This document shows positions 30,658 to 41,488 of a stretch of 64,000 bases of DNA, one piece after another. The stretch is from Mycosarcoma maydis (taxonomy: Eukaryota; Basidiomycota; Ustilaginomycetes; Ustilaginales): contig NC_026478.1 in NCBI RefSeq assembly GCF_000328475.2, positions 372,001 through 436,000 on the forward strand, read 5' to 3'. A program made the position numbers and the translations under genes. Under the pieces are notes generated by a model. That model ran no database searches. It had not been told where the DNA came from and saw only the letters and a program-made list of their open reading frames with translations. Each line of letters begins with the position of its first letter. Position 1 is the first letter of the stretch.

Positions 30658-31098
30658 TCGTGGTTGACTTAGCCAGGGTCCACTCTCTATCGTGGCATAG
30701 CCGAGCCCGATCCTGATCCTGAGCCCGATAGTAATTGGATCAAACGTTGGCCAAATATCCAAGACCAAAACGCGTGTCAGCCAGACGGTCGACTTTCCGC
30801 CAATGCGGCAAAACCTTACACTCACAGAATAGATCTCCTTATCGGCACACATCTCGGTGACCAACTTGACTAGAGCCCCACGTCACTCATTTGACGGTGC
30901 GCCAAGCCGAAGCTGGGCTCTTCTTCGTATTCACCACCCGAGGTGATTCGAGCGTCATTCATGATTCGTGACTCCGAGTCCCCGCAGGCGAGGTTCCTCG
31001 ATGTCGTTGATTTGTGCAGGAGAGAACAGGCCAAAGTGTTCCAATTTGCCGTGATTTGGTTGGTCGCAGCCAATATTCACGATTTGCTTCTTCTTCCG

Positions 31099-31136
<38 letters not shown>

Positions 31137-31866
31137 CCCCGATGGTGATCAGAACAGGCTCGGCGGCGGCGGTGACACGTAGTCGCTGCGAACGGTTGAA
31201 GCTCGGTCGAGCCAGGTCCCTTTTTGTCTTGTTTAGAAATCTTCTTTTGGTCCACCTACTCCTCCCGCCTTTTTCCGCTTCTCTTCATTCTTGGTAAGAC
31301 CAACACGAATCCCTTGATGTGATTGCACAGGTTGTAATAGGAAATAGTATGGACAGGGACCGCTCGGTCTTGACCAAGCGGATTGAAGAGTTCCCATGGG
31401 TGCTGGTCCAGGGTCCAGAAAACCTCTGCATTTCTCTGACAAAGTGGGGCTGATCAGAAAGGTGAATCAAACCCAGCAATAAGGACGCGCCGGCGAGTTT
31501 TTTTTCTCCCTAGTTAGCTCACTTTGTTCTGAATCTTAAAACAGGCAACGTGCCGAAACGCTCGCATATTACTTTTTATTTTTTGGTTTTTGGTTTTTGG
31601 AAGGATGGCGCGTTCGAGATCTTGCTATCTTTGTCGGTATCGCTTCATCATCAGCGCAGCTGCAGCTTTTTCGCCTCTGGTCTGTCACAGTGGAGTGGCG
31701 CTGGTCTGGAAGTCAGGTGTCAGTCTTCTCGGCCAAATGTGCCGCCTGAGCAAGTCTTGAGTGTGTGCACATGTAAATTGTCCAACGCCACGAATCACCT
31801 ACGTCTTCTTCCTTCCCCTCCTTCATCCTTTCTTCCGATCAACGTCCATCGCATACTCCAATCACG
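30658..31866. other. Intergenic, promoter region of pyruvate kinase
   Basis: This is the divergent space between the AlkB gene and pyruvate kinase. It contains a homopolymer T tract (31100-31136), T/G-rich runs at 31560-31600 and a strong CT-rich stretch directly before the pyruvate kinase ATG (about 31800-31860), common in highly expressed fungal genes. No gene seen. Confidence 0.5.
31100..31136. repeat. Homopolymer T tract (37 T)
   Basis: An uninterrupted run of 37 T, about 730 bp upstream of the pyruvate kinase start. Such tracts exclude nucleosomes; the true length may differ because of sequencing error. Confidence 0.85.
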
Positions 31867-33453
31867 ATGATCTACGCTCCTATTGCCAAGACACAGCTCG
31901 AGTGGTACGCCTCGCTCAACCCGCTTGAGCACGGCGTTGACAACAAGTTCTTCCGTAAGACCTCGATCATCGCTACCATTGGCCCCAAGACCAACAATGT
32001 CGAGATGCTCGGCGCTCTGCGTCAGGCTGGTATGAACATCGTCCGTCTCAATGCTTCGCACGGTTCGCACGAGTACTTCAAGTCGGTTGTCGACAACGCA
32101 CGTGCCGTTGTTGCCAAGACCCCTGGCCGTCCACTTGCCATCGCTCTGGACACCAAGGGTCCCGAGATGCGAACTGGTGTCATGGTCAACGGTGAGGACG
32201 TCAAGATCTCCATGGGCCACGAGTTCTATGTCACCACCGACGATGCGTATGCTGAAAAGTGCAGCCTGGACTACCTCTACATTGACTACAAGAACCTCGC
32301 CCAGAAGGTCGAGGTGGGCCGAACCATCTTCATCGATGACGGCATCCTTTCGCTCCAGGTGCTCGCCATCGAGAGCGACAAGCTCGTCAAGGTGCGCGCC
32401 GTCAACAACGGTGTCCTTTCTTCCAAGAAGGGTGTCAACCTTCCCATGACCGAGGTTGACCTGCCCGCGATCTCGGACAAGGACCGCAAGGACATCGAGT
32501 TTGCCGTCGAGCAGGACCTCGACATGATCTTTGCCTCGTTCATCCGACGCGGCAGCGATGTTCGCACCATTCGAGAAATTCTCGGCGAGAAGGGTGCGCA
32601 CATCAAGATCATCTCCAAGGTGGAGAACCATCAGGGTGTTCAGAACTTTGACGAGATCCTCAAGGAGTCGGACGGTATCATGGTGGCACGTGGTGACCTC
32701 GGTATCGAGATCCCTGCTCCCCAGGTGTTTATGGCGCAAAAAATGATGATCTCCAAGTGCAACATTGCTGGCAAGCCCGTCATCTGCGCAACCCAGATGC
32801 TCGAGTCGATGATTGTCAACAACCGACCCACGCGTGCCGAAGTTTCCGACGTGGCCAACGCTGTTCTCGACGGTGCTGACTGTGTCATGCTTTCCGGAGA
32901 GACTGCCAAGGGTGCCTACCCTATCGAGGCTGTCAAGATGATGGCCGAGACCGCCTACCTTGCCGAGCAGAGCGTTTCGTACGTGCCGCTCTTCAACGAG
33001 ATGCGCACTCTCACTTCAATCCCCACGGACACCAACGAGACCATCGCCATGGCTGCGGTTGCTGCTTCGCTCGAGCAGCACGCCGGTGCGATCTTGCTCA
33101 TGTCGACCAGCGGTACCACGGCACGACTGGTCAGCAAGTACCGTCCAAGCTGCCCTATCCTGACTATCACGCGTAACTCGCACACCGCGCGCGATGTGCA
33201 CTTGTACCGTGGCTGCTACCCGTTCCTCTACCCCCACGCTCGCCCCGAGGACAACAGCAAGTGGCAGGAGGACGTCGACAACCGCATCAAGTACGGTCTT
33301 GCTGAGGCGCTCGCGCTCGGCATCATTGAGAAGGGCGATGTCGTCATCACCCTGCAGGGCTGGAGGGCACAGAGCGGAAGCACCAACACCATCCGTATCC
33401 TCAGCGTTCCCGAGAGCGCGCGTGATTTCAAGCTCGAGGGCACTCAGGTTTAG
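31867..33453 (+). CDS. PYK1: Pyruvate kinase
   Basis: Single exon, 528 residues, the normal length for a fungal pyruvate kinase, starting at an ATG preceded by CAATCACG. It converts phosphoenolpyruvate and ADP to pyruvate and ATP, the last step of glycolysis, in the cytosol. Visible blocks are [10 protein letters not shown] and [11 protein letters not shown] (nucleotide and substrate site), [11 protein letters not shown], the catalytic-lysine region [13 protein letters not shown], the metal-binding [12 protein letters not shown], and [13 protein letters not shown]. The C-terminal domain (about 390-528) would hold the fructose-1,6-bisphosphate site. Codon bias is the strongest in the window, with almost only C- or G-ending codons, fitting high expression. 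Confidence 0.98.
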   Translation: MIYAPIAKTQLEWYASLNPLEHGVDNKFFRKTSIIATIGPKTNNVEMLGALRQAGMNIVRLNASHGSHEYFKSVVDNARAVVAKTPGRPLAIALDTKGPEMRTGVMVNGEDVKISMGHEFYVTTDDAYAEKCSLDYLYIDYKNLAQKVEVGRTIFIDDGILSLQVLAIESDKLVKVRAVNNGVLSSKKGVNLPMTEVDLPAISDKDRKDIEFAVEQDLDMIFASFIRRGSDVRTIREILGEKGAHIKIISKVENHQGVQNFDEILKESDGIMVARGDLGIEIPAPQVFMAQKMMISKCNIAGKPVICATQMLESMIVNNRPTRAEVSDVANAVLDGADCVMLSGETAKGAYPIEAVKMMAETAYLAEQSVSYVPLFNEMRTLTSIPTDTNETIAMAAVAASLEQHAGAILLMSTSGTTARLVSKYRPSCPILTITRNSHTARDVHLYRGCYPFLYPHARPEDNSKWQEDVDNRIKYGLAEALALGIIEKGDVVITLQGWRAQSGSTNTIRILSVPESARDFKLEGTQV

Positions 33454-35499
33454 AAGTGCATTCAAAATGATTGGCACCGCCCATCGCCCTTTGTCGACGC
33501 AGCGAGCTGTTCTTGCTTGCTTGTTTGTAGTTTTCACAGTTGGTTATCAATTTGCAGCAATGTTGGGTTCACTTGATGATCGGGGAGATTTGATCTTGTG
33601 TGGGTAGGGATTGCAAGATGAGTCGACAGAAGTTCAAATGAGGCGGCGAGGCTTAGAGGAAGATGGTCCTATTTAGTGACGTTGGAGCATTGCACAAAGC
33701 AGACCAGGAGCGGGTTGGAGGCCGGGGCAAGACGACGTGCAACAGGAAAGCGACAAGGCTCGACCTGTAGAGAATGGAAGATGCACACGAAGTGGACGGA
33801 GAATCATGATGATCCGCGGACGGCGTCGGCTAGATAACAGAACAAGTCACCGTTCCGAGCTGAATCGCCACATGGACGAGCTCGGTGAATTGTTACGACA
33901 TCGGCGAAAAGGACAAGGCTTATAGAGGAGGCGAAAGGGGAAACGAAGGTCGACGCGAAAGAAAGGCGGATGAGGAGAGGTGCCAAGTCGAGCGCAACGT
34001 CTCTTCCGAAGAGTGTGAAAGGAGACAACCGGATGAGGTGCGATGCGGACCAAACCGGTGATTTCCGTGTCTGACAATCACGAATCGACACGTGCAAACG
34101 TGAAAGCTAGGCACGTATGTTAAGCCTCTGTACTACACACAGTGCACATCTCCGCTCAGGGCACGCGCGTGTCGCAAGTTGACTCAGGTGTCAGAGGACA
34201 CGTGACAAAAGGGCAAACAGGAACACTGCGCAATCAAAATTGGATTAACTTCAGTCACCCACTCCTGACTCACGCTGTGAGAAAGATGAAATACGCGCGG
34301 CTATTTACGATTTCGTGATTCTTGATTTTGTTGGGGACAATCGAGAATGCAAATCCGATGTGGGTAGCGCAAGTTGCAATAATGTTGGACTTGGTTTTGG
34401 ATAACTTATTTTTTTTTGAGCGATTCCCCACTTGGCATACCGACAAGACTGCCATTTGTGTCGAATTGTGCGGCTCGTTTGAAACGGCTTTGCTTGGTAT
34501 GCTTGGCGGGTTGGGGATGCGCAAAGGTACAAACACTATCCCCGCACCGTGCGGCGAGATTGTTGACTTGGTCGTGTGAGGTTCGTTTCGTGGAAAACCA
34601 AGTTTCATGCCGTCCAGACCAGCCAGAACCTGGAGGATATGGGTCAGGGATACCAAGCACACCCAACTTGGCCAGAAATGTGGAGTGGCGTCTCCCAGCA
34701 GCATTCACCGAAGGCTCACCCTAAGGAAAACCTTTGGCTGGGAAAGGGAACGAGCAACGTCAGTCACAGAGTGTCAATGGCACTCACGACGGTCAAGATC
34801 GGGGATCAAGTCCGTCAGCACCGCAGCCTTAAGAGAAACTAGACGCAGCTCTCGGTACTTTAGATTTGCTTAACCTCCGGTCTTTCTGCTCTGGTCGTCT
34901 TCTTTGGGTTTTGCACACTCGTCGCCACCAGTTCAAAGTGGTACCGGCTTCTGGTTCCTCGCTGGCCCCTCGGTATTTCTGGGCGGTGAAGAGTGAGCCA
35001 AGGAGCACAGGCCAAGATAGAGCTGCGACCAAGCAGCATCCAGGTAGCCCTTGTTGAGCATTTAATGAAATTCGAGCTTCCACACCCCACTCTTAGCGAA
35101 CAACCCCTCCGACAGCCGTCGGAGCCAAAAAGACATGTGTGTACCATTCGTGATTGCAAGCGTGGCCGGTTTTGCACGGTCACATTGCGCAGGGAGTAAG
35201 AGAGAGACAGAGAAAGGGAGAAAGAGTTGAAATAAAAGCTGTCAACCCCAAAGACCGGTCGGAGTGAAGCCGATGAGGTTGTCCAAGCACTGACAAAAGT
35301 TTCCAAGTCACGGCACTCGACTCGCACAACTGCTCAAGTCTGCCGTTGCTCTGCTGCTGGAGCGCGAGTTTTTCTTTGGCAGACAAGGTGTCTTCTATAC
35401 CCGCAAGATATATAGGTGCATCCTTCAACTCTGGCCTGGTCTGGTCTTTGCCACTGCGAGTTTGACCCCACGCCACCACAGCTTGCAGAAAAAGTGAAC
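33454..35499. other. Intergenic, about 2 kb
   Basis: No gene or RNA is supported between pyruvate kinase and the elongase. A few small open frames on both strands overlap one another and show no family features. TCACGA-type motifs occur near 34078 and 35150. Confidence 0.45.
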
Positions 35500-36588
35500 A
35501 TGATGCTTTACCCACTCGATAACCCCCGCCTGTCGTTCTGGCAGCGTCTCGCTGAACAACCATACCCTGCCAAACCGCAGGGCCTCCCCGTAGCCGACTG
35601 GGCGTTCGAACTCTCTCTGTCACCCTGGGTACCTCTGCTCGTTGGTGTGGTCTACCTGTTTGCCACACACGCCACCAACCACCGGTTTGGTCCCGGCAAA
35701 CCCAAACCCGCTGACCTGGTCAAACAATCCTACGGTCTCTCACAAACCGTTCTGGGCCACAACATTCTGCTCGCTGCTTACTCCGGTTGGACCTTCTTCC
35801 ACGCTGCCACACGAATCTTCAGCTACTTGTTCGGGGGAGCTGCTTCTGGCGGTTTTGCGGGCTTGACCAACGCTTACTGCACGGTCCCGATCGCCGATGC
35901 ATCATTCGCCGGACTCGGAATCTACGTCTGGCTCTTCTACATTTCGAAATACTACGAGATCATCGATTCGGTCATTCTGATCCTCAAGGGGAAGCCGGTC
36001 AGCAACCTTCAGTCTTACCACCATGCGGGCGCTATCCTCTGCATGTGGGCTGCCTACAGGTACAGCGCACCGGCGGTGTTCATCTTTCTCCTGTTCAACT
36101 CGCTCGTGCACACACTCATGTACACCTACTATTCGATGACCGCCATGAAGCTCCCCTTCACCGGAGGACTCAAGAGGAGCATGACGACGATCCAGATCAC
36201 TCAGCTCGTCGTAGGCTGTGCGCTCGCTTCGTCGTATGCTTTTGTCACTTACGACCCTACCGCCTACCCAGCGGGCGCGGTCCCTACTCCGGGCCGACAC
36301 GTCCTCAACCCGGTCTCTGCAGCTTACACTTCTTTCGGAACAGCGTCCAACGCTACGGTTGGCACCTGGCTGGCGTCTAACACTAAACAGGCCGTGCAGA
36401 CGATCCAACAATCCATCCTCAAGAGCCTAGGTGTCGACAACAAGACAAGCTGTGTCGCCACCTCGGGCCAGCTCTTCGCTGTCGCGTTGAACGTCGCCTA
36501 CCTGATCCCGCTTATCTACTTATTCGTCAGCTTTTACATTCGAAGCTACAAGAAAAAGGCTGCTGCCAAGGGTGCCAAGATTCAGTAG
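35500..36588 (+). CDS. ELO-family fatty-acid elongase (condensing enzyme)
   Basis: Single exon, 362 residues from the ATG at 35500 (a second ATG follows at 35503). It has about seven hydrophobic segments and ends with a basic tail, KKKAAAKGAKIQ, that fits ER retention. The ELO core is clear: KYYEIIDSVILILKGKP, LQSYHHAGAILCMW, and NSLVHTLMYTYYSM. These enzymes condense malonyl-CoA with acyl-CoA at the ER membrane in long-chain fatty-acid synthesis. The catalytic histidine box is QSYHH instead of the HxxHH of yeast Elo1-3. Q-type boxes are known from polyunsaturated-fatty-acid elongases of lower eukaryotes. A loop of about 65 residues between the last membrane segments (about 265-325) is longer than usual. 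Confidence 0.92.
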   Translation: MMLYPLDNPRLSFWQRLAEQPYPAKPQGLPVADWAFELSLSPWVPLLVGVVYLFATHATNHRFGPGKPKPADLVKQSYGLSQTVLGHNILLAAYSGWTFFHAATRIFSYLFGGAASGGFAGLTNAYCTVPIADASFAGLGIYVWLFYISKYYEIIDSVILILKGKPVSNLQSYHHAGAILCMWAAYRYSAPAVFIFLLFNSLVHTLMYTYYSMTAMKLPFTGGLKRSMTTIQITQLVVGCALASSYAFVTYDPTAYPAGAVPTPGRHVLNPVSAAYTSFGTASNATVGTWLASNTKQAVQTIQQSILKSLGVDNKTSCVATSGQLFAVALNVAYLIPLIYLFVSFYIRSYKKKAAAKGAKIQ

Positions 36589-37089
36589 GCATCTACGTGA
36601 TGTACCATCCGTTTCCGCTGGTCATTAGCCCCCAAAAACAGTCTCCCACGTATCGGTCATGCTGTCATCTCAAACACGATGGGAACACAGCTGCTTGGCT
36701 CGAACCTTGCCCCGGCTTGCAAGTCATTTATCAAGTCAAGATTGCCCACTTGCGCACGTAAAGCACTCGCATTCACGATTTCAATCCATTGTAATTCTAA
36801 CCGTCGCATCTTCCGCACCCGTTCCAAAATGCTGTAAATTGTCGTGCTCAGTGTGACTCGCGGCTGAAACACGGTGAACGAGCAGTGTGCTTGACCGATA
36901 CGACCGCGGTTAAGAAAGAAGTGACTGAAAAGTGATTAGAACATAGACATGAACGATAAACGATGCGAGAAACGGTGAGGTGCTTGATGAGAGCTGGTAT
37001 ACAGGGATATGCGGTAACAAAGCAATACGAAACTTTATACAAGAACCAAGCTTGAGAAGTGCGAGACAAGTGTGACGGGTGGTACGCGG
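36589..37089. other. Intergenic, convergent 3' ends
   Basis: A 500-bp space between the elongase and the secreted protein. Nothing further seen. Confidence 0.5.
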
Positions 37090-38061
37090 TTAAAGGATGC
37101 CTAGTTGCTGTAACAGCTTTCCGAGCTTGGCAGCGATGCGTTCAGCGATCCAATTGGTGATGGCTTCGAACCCCCAGAAGAAGAATCCTCTCGAGAGCGC
37201 GTCGACTTTCTTGACGGTCAAGATGGCTGTCCTTCCGTCTTGACCGATGTTGTGATTGATGCCGTGTCGTCCGGCTTCCAGCAGTCCATCCACCCATTCG
37301 ACTTCCGCCTTGTAGTACACGTTGTTCCACTTTCCACCTCTCTCGGCAGCAGCAACGAGCAGATCTCGGCCCGCATTGTACCCGTCCTGATCAATGGTAT
37401 GGTGATACTTGAGGTTCTTCTCCTTGCTCACAGCTAGGAACCAAGCGCCCGTGTTGGCCAATGTACCGTTCTGCTTCCAGACCCGAAAATGGTTGCCGCC
37501 GTACAAAGACTCCCAACACGCACCCACCCATCTACCCGGTGCTCCTGGGAAGCCTGTTTCGCGGTATTCAAACATCTCAGGGGTCCAGCCCTTGCCATCT
37601 CCTAGATCTGCACGTTGCAGATTGCCCATATGCAGGTTTAGACATTCGAACGAAAACCCGATTGTTCGAATGTAGTCTTTCAGGCCGAGGTCTGAGAGCA
37701 CGTGTTTGTCCGACTTGCCCGAGATGATTACGTTGATGGGCTCACGCAGGCCGTTACCGACGAGGTCGAGCATCGAGCCGCCGTACGTGCGTGGGTCGAT
37801 CCATCCAGGCAAATCAGGATCGCCGCTGCCATCACCACTGTCGAGGTCCAGCGCCGAATACACGGCATCTTCGCAAAAAGAGCCATTGTACGTTACATAG
37901 TCGGCTACAGAGATCGCAGGGTCGTTCAGGTCGAGCGAGTCGCGTGTAGGCACAGTCGCACCCGCGGTGGGCGCATATGGATCGATCGGCAACCATGGCA
38001 TCGCCGAAGCTGCGCTTGCCACCACCGATGCTGATGCCAGTAATGTGCGTAGCAGCCGCAT
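37090..38061 (-). CDS. Secreted protein of unknown function
   Basis: Single exon, 323 residues. MRLLRTLLASASVVASAASA is a signal peptide with likely cleavage after residue 20. The mature part is rich in Gly and Asp and has four cysteines. Regular blocks are KDYIRTIGFSFECLNLHMGN, GRWVGACWESLYGGNHFRVW, GAWFLAVSKEKN, HHTIDQDGYNAGRDLLV and a C-terminal amphipathic helix (NWIAERIAAKLGKLLQQLGI). The blocks look like a folded extracellular domain rather than a disordered effector. I do not recognise the family. There is no membrane anchor or ER-retention signal. It shares a 483-bp divergent promoter with SEC17. Confidence 0.85.
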   Translation of the reverse strand: MRLLRTLLASASVVASAASAMPWLPIDPYAPTAGATVPTRDSLDLNDPAISVADYVTYNGSFCEDAVYSALDLDSGDGSGDPDLPGWIDPRTYGGSMLDLVGNGLREPINVIISGKSDKHVLSDLGLKDYIRTIGFSFECLNLHMGNLQRADLGDGKGWTPEMFEYRETGFPGAPGRWVGACWESLYGGNHFRVWKQNGTLANTGAWFLAVSKEKNLKYHHTIDQDGYNAGRDLLVAAAERGGKWNNVYYKAEVEWVDGLLEAGRHGINHNIGQDGRTAILTVKKVDALSRGFFFWGFEAITNWIAERIAAKLGKLLQQLGIL

Positions 38062-38544
38062 ACTTGTGTAGATGTGCGACGGCGCTGCGTCGAACCAAGA
38101 TCAAGTGCAGCAGTAAACTGGTGCGCAGTTGTAGCGTAGTGTATGGAAGAAGCAGCTGAGATCCTATCCGAATCGAGTTGGTCCAGCAGACGATGGATGC
38201 ACAAGATGACCATGGAAATAGGAGCCAAACTGGGCGCAGCCGCAATCACGATATCATGAATCACGTATCGCATACTCACAGTGACACATGATAAACATTC
38301 ACGGTTGCGGCTTGCGGCGTTTAGGATCTGCCGAGATATGAGAAATTGCGACTATTTTCTCCAGTATTCTCGTACGAGAAAATCGCGGCTCTATGCGCGT
38401 GTCAATCCTCCACACCCGTAATGCTGTGTTGCATGTGCAGCACCATGACGCTGACGCTGATACCAGCACCTTGATCACCACACGAAAATTTGTATCGCAG
38501 TTAACCACCTGCACTCTTGGTTGATCCGGCACTGCTTTGCTACA
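38062..38544. other. Intergenic, divergent promoter
   Basis: This separates the secreted-protein gene from SEC17. An A/T-rich stretch carries an inverted pair (CTCGTACGAGAA near 38368). No gene seen. Confidence 0.5.
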
Positions 38545-39498
38545 ATGTCGACTTCGACACCAGAAGAACTGCTCAAGAACGCCGAGAAGAAAGCCTCGGC
38601 TTCGGGCGGCTGGTTTTCCTCCGCTACATCGAAGCAGGAAGAAGCGGTGGAACTGTTCAAAGCGGCCGCCAACAAGTTCCGCATTGCCAACCGCTTTGAA
38701 GAAGCAGGCAACGCCTACATGCGCGCCGCCGAGACAGAGATCAAGACGGGCGAAAAGGACTATGCGGCCAACACGTTTTTCGAGGCGAACAAGTGCTTCC
38801 GCATGAGTCGACCCGAGTTGGCCGTGGTAGCCTTGACGCGCGCGAGGGAGATACTGATCGAACGTGGTCGCTTCCGACAAGCAGCGGATCGCGAAAAGGC
38901 GGTCGCCGAGCTGTATAAGAACGATGCAGCTGATGCGGAGAAAGCGTTGGAAGCGTACGAGCAGGCGGCAGCGTGGTATTTGCAGGAAGGCGCAAATGCG
39001 ACCGCCAGCGGATGCTACAGGGAAGCGGCGCAGTTGGCAACCGACCTGGCGAGGTATCCACAGGCAATCGAGAGGTGGGAACAGGTGGCGAGCATGTCGT
39101 TGGAAAGCAATCTGACCAAGTACAGCGTCAAAGACTACTACCTGAACGCTGGCATGTGCTACCTTGCTATTCCCGTACGTTGACCTTTCCTCTCGCTACC
39201 TTTTCATCGACAAGCAGTACTATTCTGACGCTCTTCTACTTCTCTGTTCGCTTGTTCACAGGACTACGTGGCTGCAGTTCGAGCGATGCAGTTCTACGCC
39301 GAACAAGACACCAGCTTCCCCACCACCATGGAAGGCCGCTTCCTCCACTCGCTCGTACAGGCCTGCGAAGAGGGTGACCTTCAAGCCTTCGACAGCCGCG
39401 TTCAGGAGTACGATAGGACCAAAAAAATCCAGGGCTGGCAAGCATCACTGTTGCGTGCTGTCAGAAAAGCGGTTCAGGACGAACCTGACCTGTCCTAG
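38545..39498 (+). CDS. SEC17: Alpha-SNAP, SNARE disassembly adaptor (Sec17)
   Basis: Exons 38545-39174 and 39262-39498 (intron 87 nt, donor GTACGT, acceptor CAG) give 288 residues, matching the 290-residue family. The all-helical TPR-like repeats run through the whole protein: AVELFKAAANKFRIANRFEE, AGNAYMRAAETEIKTGEKDY, AANTFFEANKCFR, ALEAYEQAAAWYLQEG, and AIERWEQVASMSLES before the intron, then AAVRAMQFYAEQDTSF after it. Sec17 binds SNARE bundles and recruits the ATPase Sec18/NSF to take them apart after membrane fusion. The N-terminal hydrophobic loop is represented by SGGWFSSATS. The C-terminus is DEPDLS, where the family has a leucine needed to stimulate NSF. Confidence 0.97.
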
Positions 39499-39715
39499 TC
39501 CCTGCTGCTATTTGATGCCTCCGCTTCGAATCGGCTCAAGCAAATCATGTTCGAAGTCTGTGTCCTGTTCACGTACCACACACCGTTTCTACCACGCTGA
39601 ACTAACTTACTCAATTTTCATGTCGTTGGAATATCCTCCTCAATCGGATCACACGAGACAAGAAAATTCATTGCCAGTATGCATGCAATTGTGATTCACG
39701 ATTGCTGCTGATGCT

Positions 39716-41488
39716 TCAATACTCGAACTCGCATGCCAGCGCTAGGAAAGCCGCATCGTCATCGACATCTCCAAAGCTGTCGTCTGACGATGCGGGGCCT
39801 GCGTTGCGCGACCGCTTGACAGGGCTACAGCTTATCACCTTGCTCGCTACCGCTGGTGTTGCTGGTTTTCCTGCGATAGCTGGTGGCCTGAACGGTGCTG
39901 CTGGACCGATACCGCCATGCCCACCACAGCTGCTGCTACCGCCGGCAGCAGGAGAGTGCTGCGAAGCTGAGATCGACTGTGAACAGCTGCGCGCCAACCC
40001 TGGCTGTCGCGCCTGTGACATCTTGCCCAGCGGCAGAGTACGCGTCCGCCCCACGCGCGTAGAACCACCTGGTCGGCGAGAGAGTGCGCCAGTGGGTGAC
40101 GAAGCAGCGTTGCCGTATGGCGATACCGGTTTGCATAGCATCGAAGGTGCACGTACACCGAGCTTCTTACCGCTGCCATTCGTGGTCTGCTGCATCGCTT
40201 CGATGCGCGCCGAACGCTTGACTGCAGATGGCTGCGCGAGCGTGGTGGCAGTGGCAGTGGCGGTGGCGGGTTTGGCTCGACTTTGTACAGGCGCCCTTGG
40301 CTGGCCATACCTGGAAACCGCATCGAGATCGGAGAGCTCCGCTGGTGCTTTTATTGATCGCATGTCTGACTGAACTTGAAGATCGGCTCGCGGAGCGGAT
40401 AATACATTAGTCGGACGAGGCTGGAGCGCCCGTGTCTCGATTGAATCTGCATGTCCCGCTGGTCTGAACACATCGTGATCTGATTTGACCGCGCGCAACC
40501 CACGACGTGGCGTCAAATCTTCATCTCTAACTGTATGCGTCGACTCGTGTTGCTGCTGCTGAGAAGACCGCCTCTGCTCGTGCTGCGAATGATGCGCCGC
40601 TCGTAAAGTGTTTGGAGCCGAAGTGGTGCGATTGATTCCTTCCCTGATTGTCAGTCTGTCACCCTCTGCTCCTGCGCTACTGCTCCGGTCAAACATAGCG
40701 GTCGAACGCTGATCCACCACCCTGGGTGCGGTCTCTGTCGATTCGGTTGTCGATGGTCGTGAAGCACTCTGCATTCCCTGGATGGCCGCCTGCAGATCTT
40801 CGAACAACTTCAAACAATCTGTTGCACGGCCCGATTGATCTGTTAAGTTCAGTCCTGCAATCAACGACTCCTTTTTCCGTCTGCGTAGTGGACGGCGATC
40901 TGAACGTCGATGTGGCGCAGTTTGCTGTTGTGGCTCCTTTTTGTTGAATCGTAGTAGTGCTATTTGGCCTGATGTCGAGCTGTGTTGTGAAGGTGATGAT
41001 TGTGGTCGCATCCTACCCGTGTTGCCGGCGTCCATTGTTCGTCTCCTGGCCGACTCAGGCGATGACTCGCCCACTTCACCTAGCAACAGCCTTCTCGGTG
41101 CGCTGTTCTGTTCGTCTTGATCGTCGTCATCGTCCAAATTGATGTACTCGCGAGCTTTAGCCCGGTTTGGAGTAGGATCAGAGACGTGTCTAACAGTCGC
41201 GCGTGATGCATCAACGAGCTTCCTTGTCTTGGCCGAGATGAGCGGCGACTGAGCCTCGTATGCACCTGGAAGCTTCTTGAGCTCGCCTACAAATGCCTGT
41301 GTGCACAAAGGTAATGTCGGTGAGTCTTGACTCTTGCTTGGTGTCCAGTTGGCCAGATGTCGAAGCACGCTCGGAGACGGCGATGCGTGCCAGAACACTT
41401 TCGAGGTCGACGGCTGAGAAGAAGACTGTTGCGAGGAAGACGGGCCTGCATAAGTGCTCAGATTGAGCGAATCAAAGAGCTCTGACAT
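39716..41488 (-). CDS. Disordered nuclear-type protein of unknown function
   Basis: Single exon, 590 residues from the ATG at 41488; the frame upstream lacks an ATG. Most of the protein is low complexity (Ser, Gln, Arg, Pro). Ordered-looking patches are an N-terminal block (SKVFWHASPSPSVLRHLANW), an acidic stretch (NLDDDDDQDEQN), a basic cluster (RRSDRRPLRRRKKES) that can serve as a nuclear signal, and the last 35 residues: SPVKRSRNAGPASSDDSFGD followed by VDDDAAFLALACEFEY. The alternating acidic and hydrophobic end looks like a short protein-binding motif. I recognise no family. DNA repair or chromatin roles would be guesses. Confidence 0.75.
   Translation of the reverse strand: MSELFDSLNLSTYAGPSSSQQSSSQPSTSKVFWHASPSPSVLRHLANWTPSKSQDSPTLPLCTQAFVGELKKLPGAYEAQSPLISAKTRKLVDASRATVRHVSDPTPNRAKAREYINLDDDDDQDEQNSAPRRLLLGEVGESSPESARRRTMDAGNTGRMRPQSSPSQHSSTSGQIALLRFNKKEPQQQTAPHRRSDRRPLRRRKKESLIAGLNLTDQSGRATDCLKLFEDLQAAIQGMQSASRPSTTESTETAPRVVDQRSTAMFDRSSSAGAEGDRLTIREGINRTTSAPNTLRAAHHSQHEQRRSSQQQQHESTHTVRDEDLTPRRGLRAVKSDHDVFRPAGHADSIETRALQPRPTNVLSAPRADLQVQSDMRSIKAPAELSDLDAVSRYGQPRAPVQSRAKPATATATATTLAQPSAVKRSARIEAMQQTTNGSGKKLGVRAPSMLCKPVSPYGNAASSPTGALSRRPGGSTRVGRTRTLPLGKMSQARQPGLARSCSQSISASQHSPAAGGSSSCGGHGGIGPAAPFRPPAIAGKPATPAVASKVISCSPVKRSRNAGPASSDDSFGDVDDDAAFLALACEFEY

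Noticed and set aside
33454..35499. Search for a tRNA or small spliced gene in the 2-kb gap after pyruvate kinase
   Set aside because: No T-loop signature or conserved small-protein motif was found on either strand.
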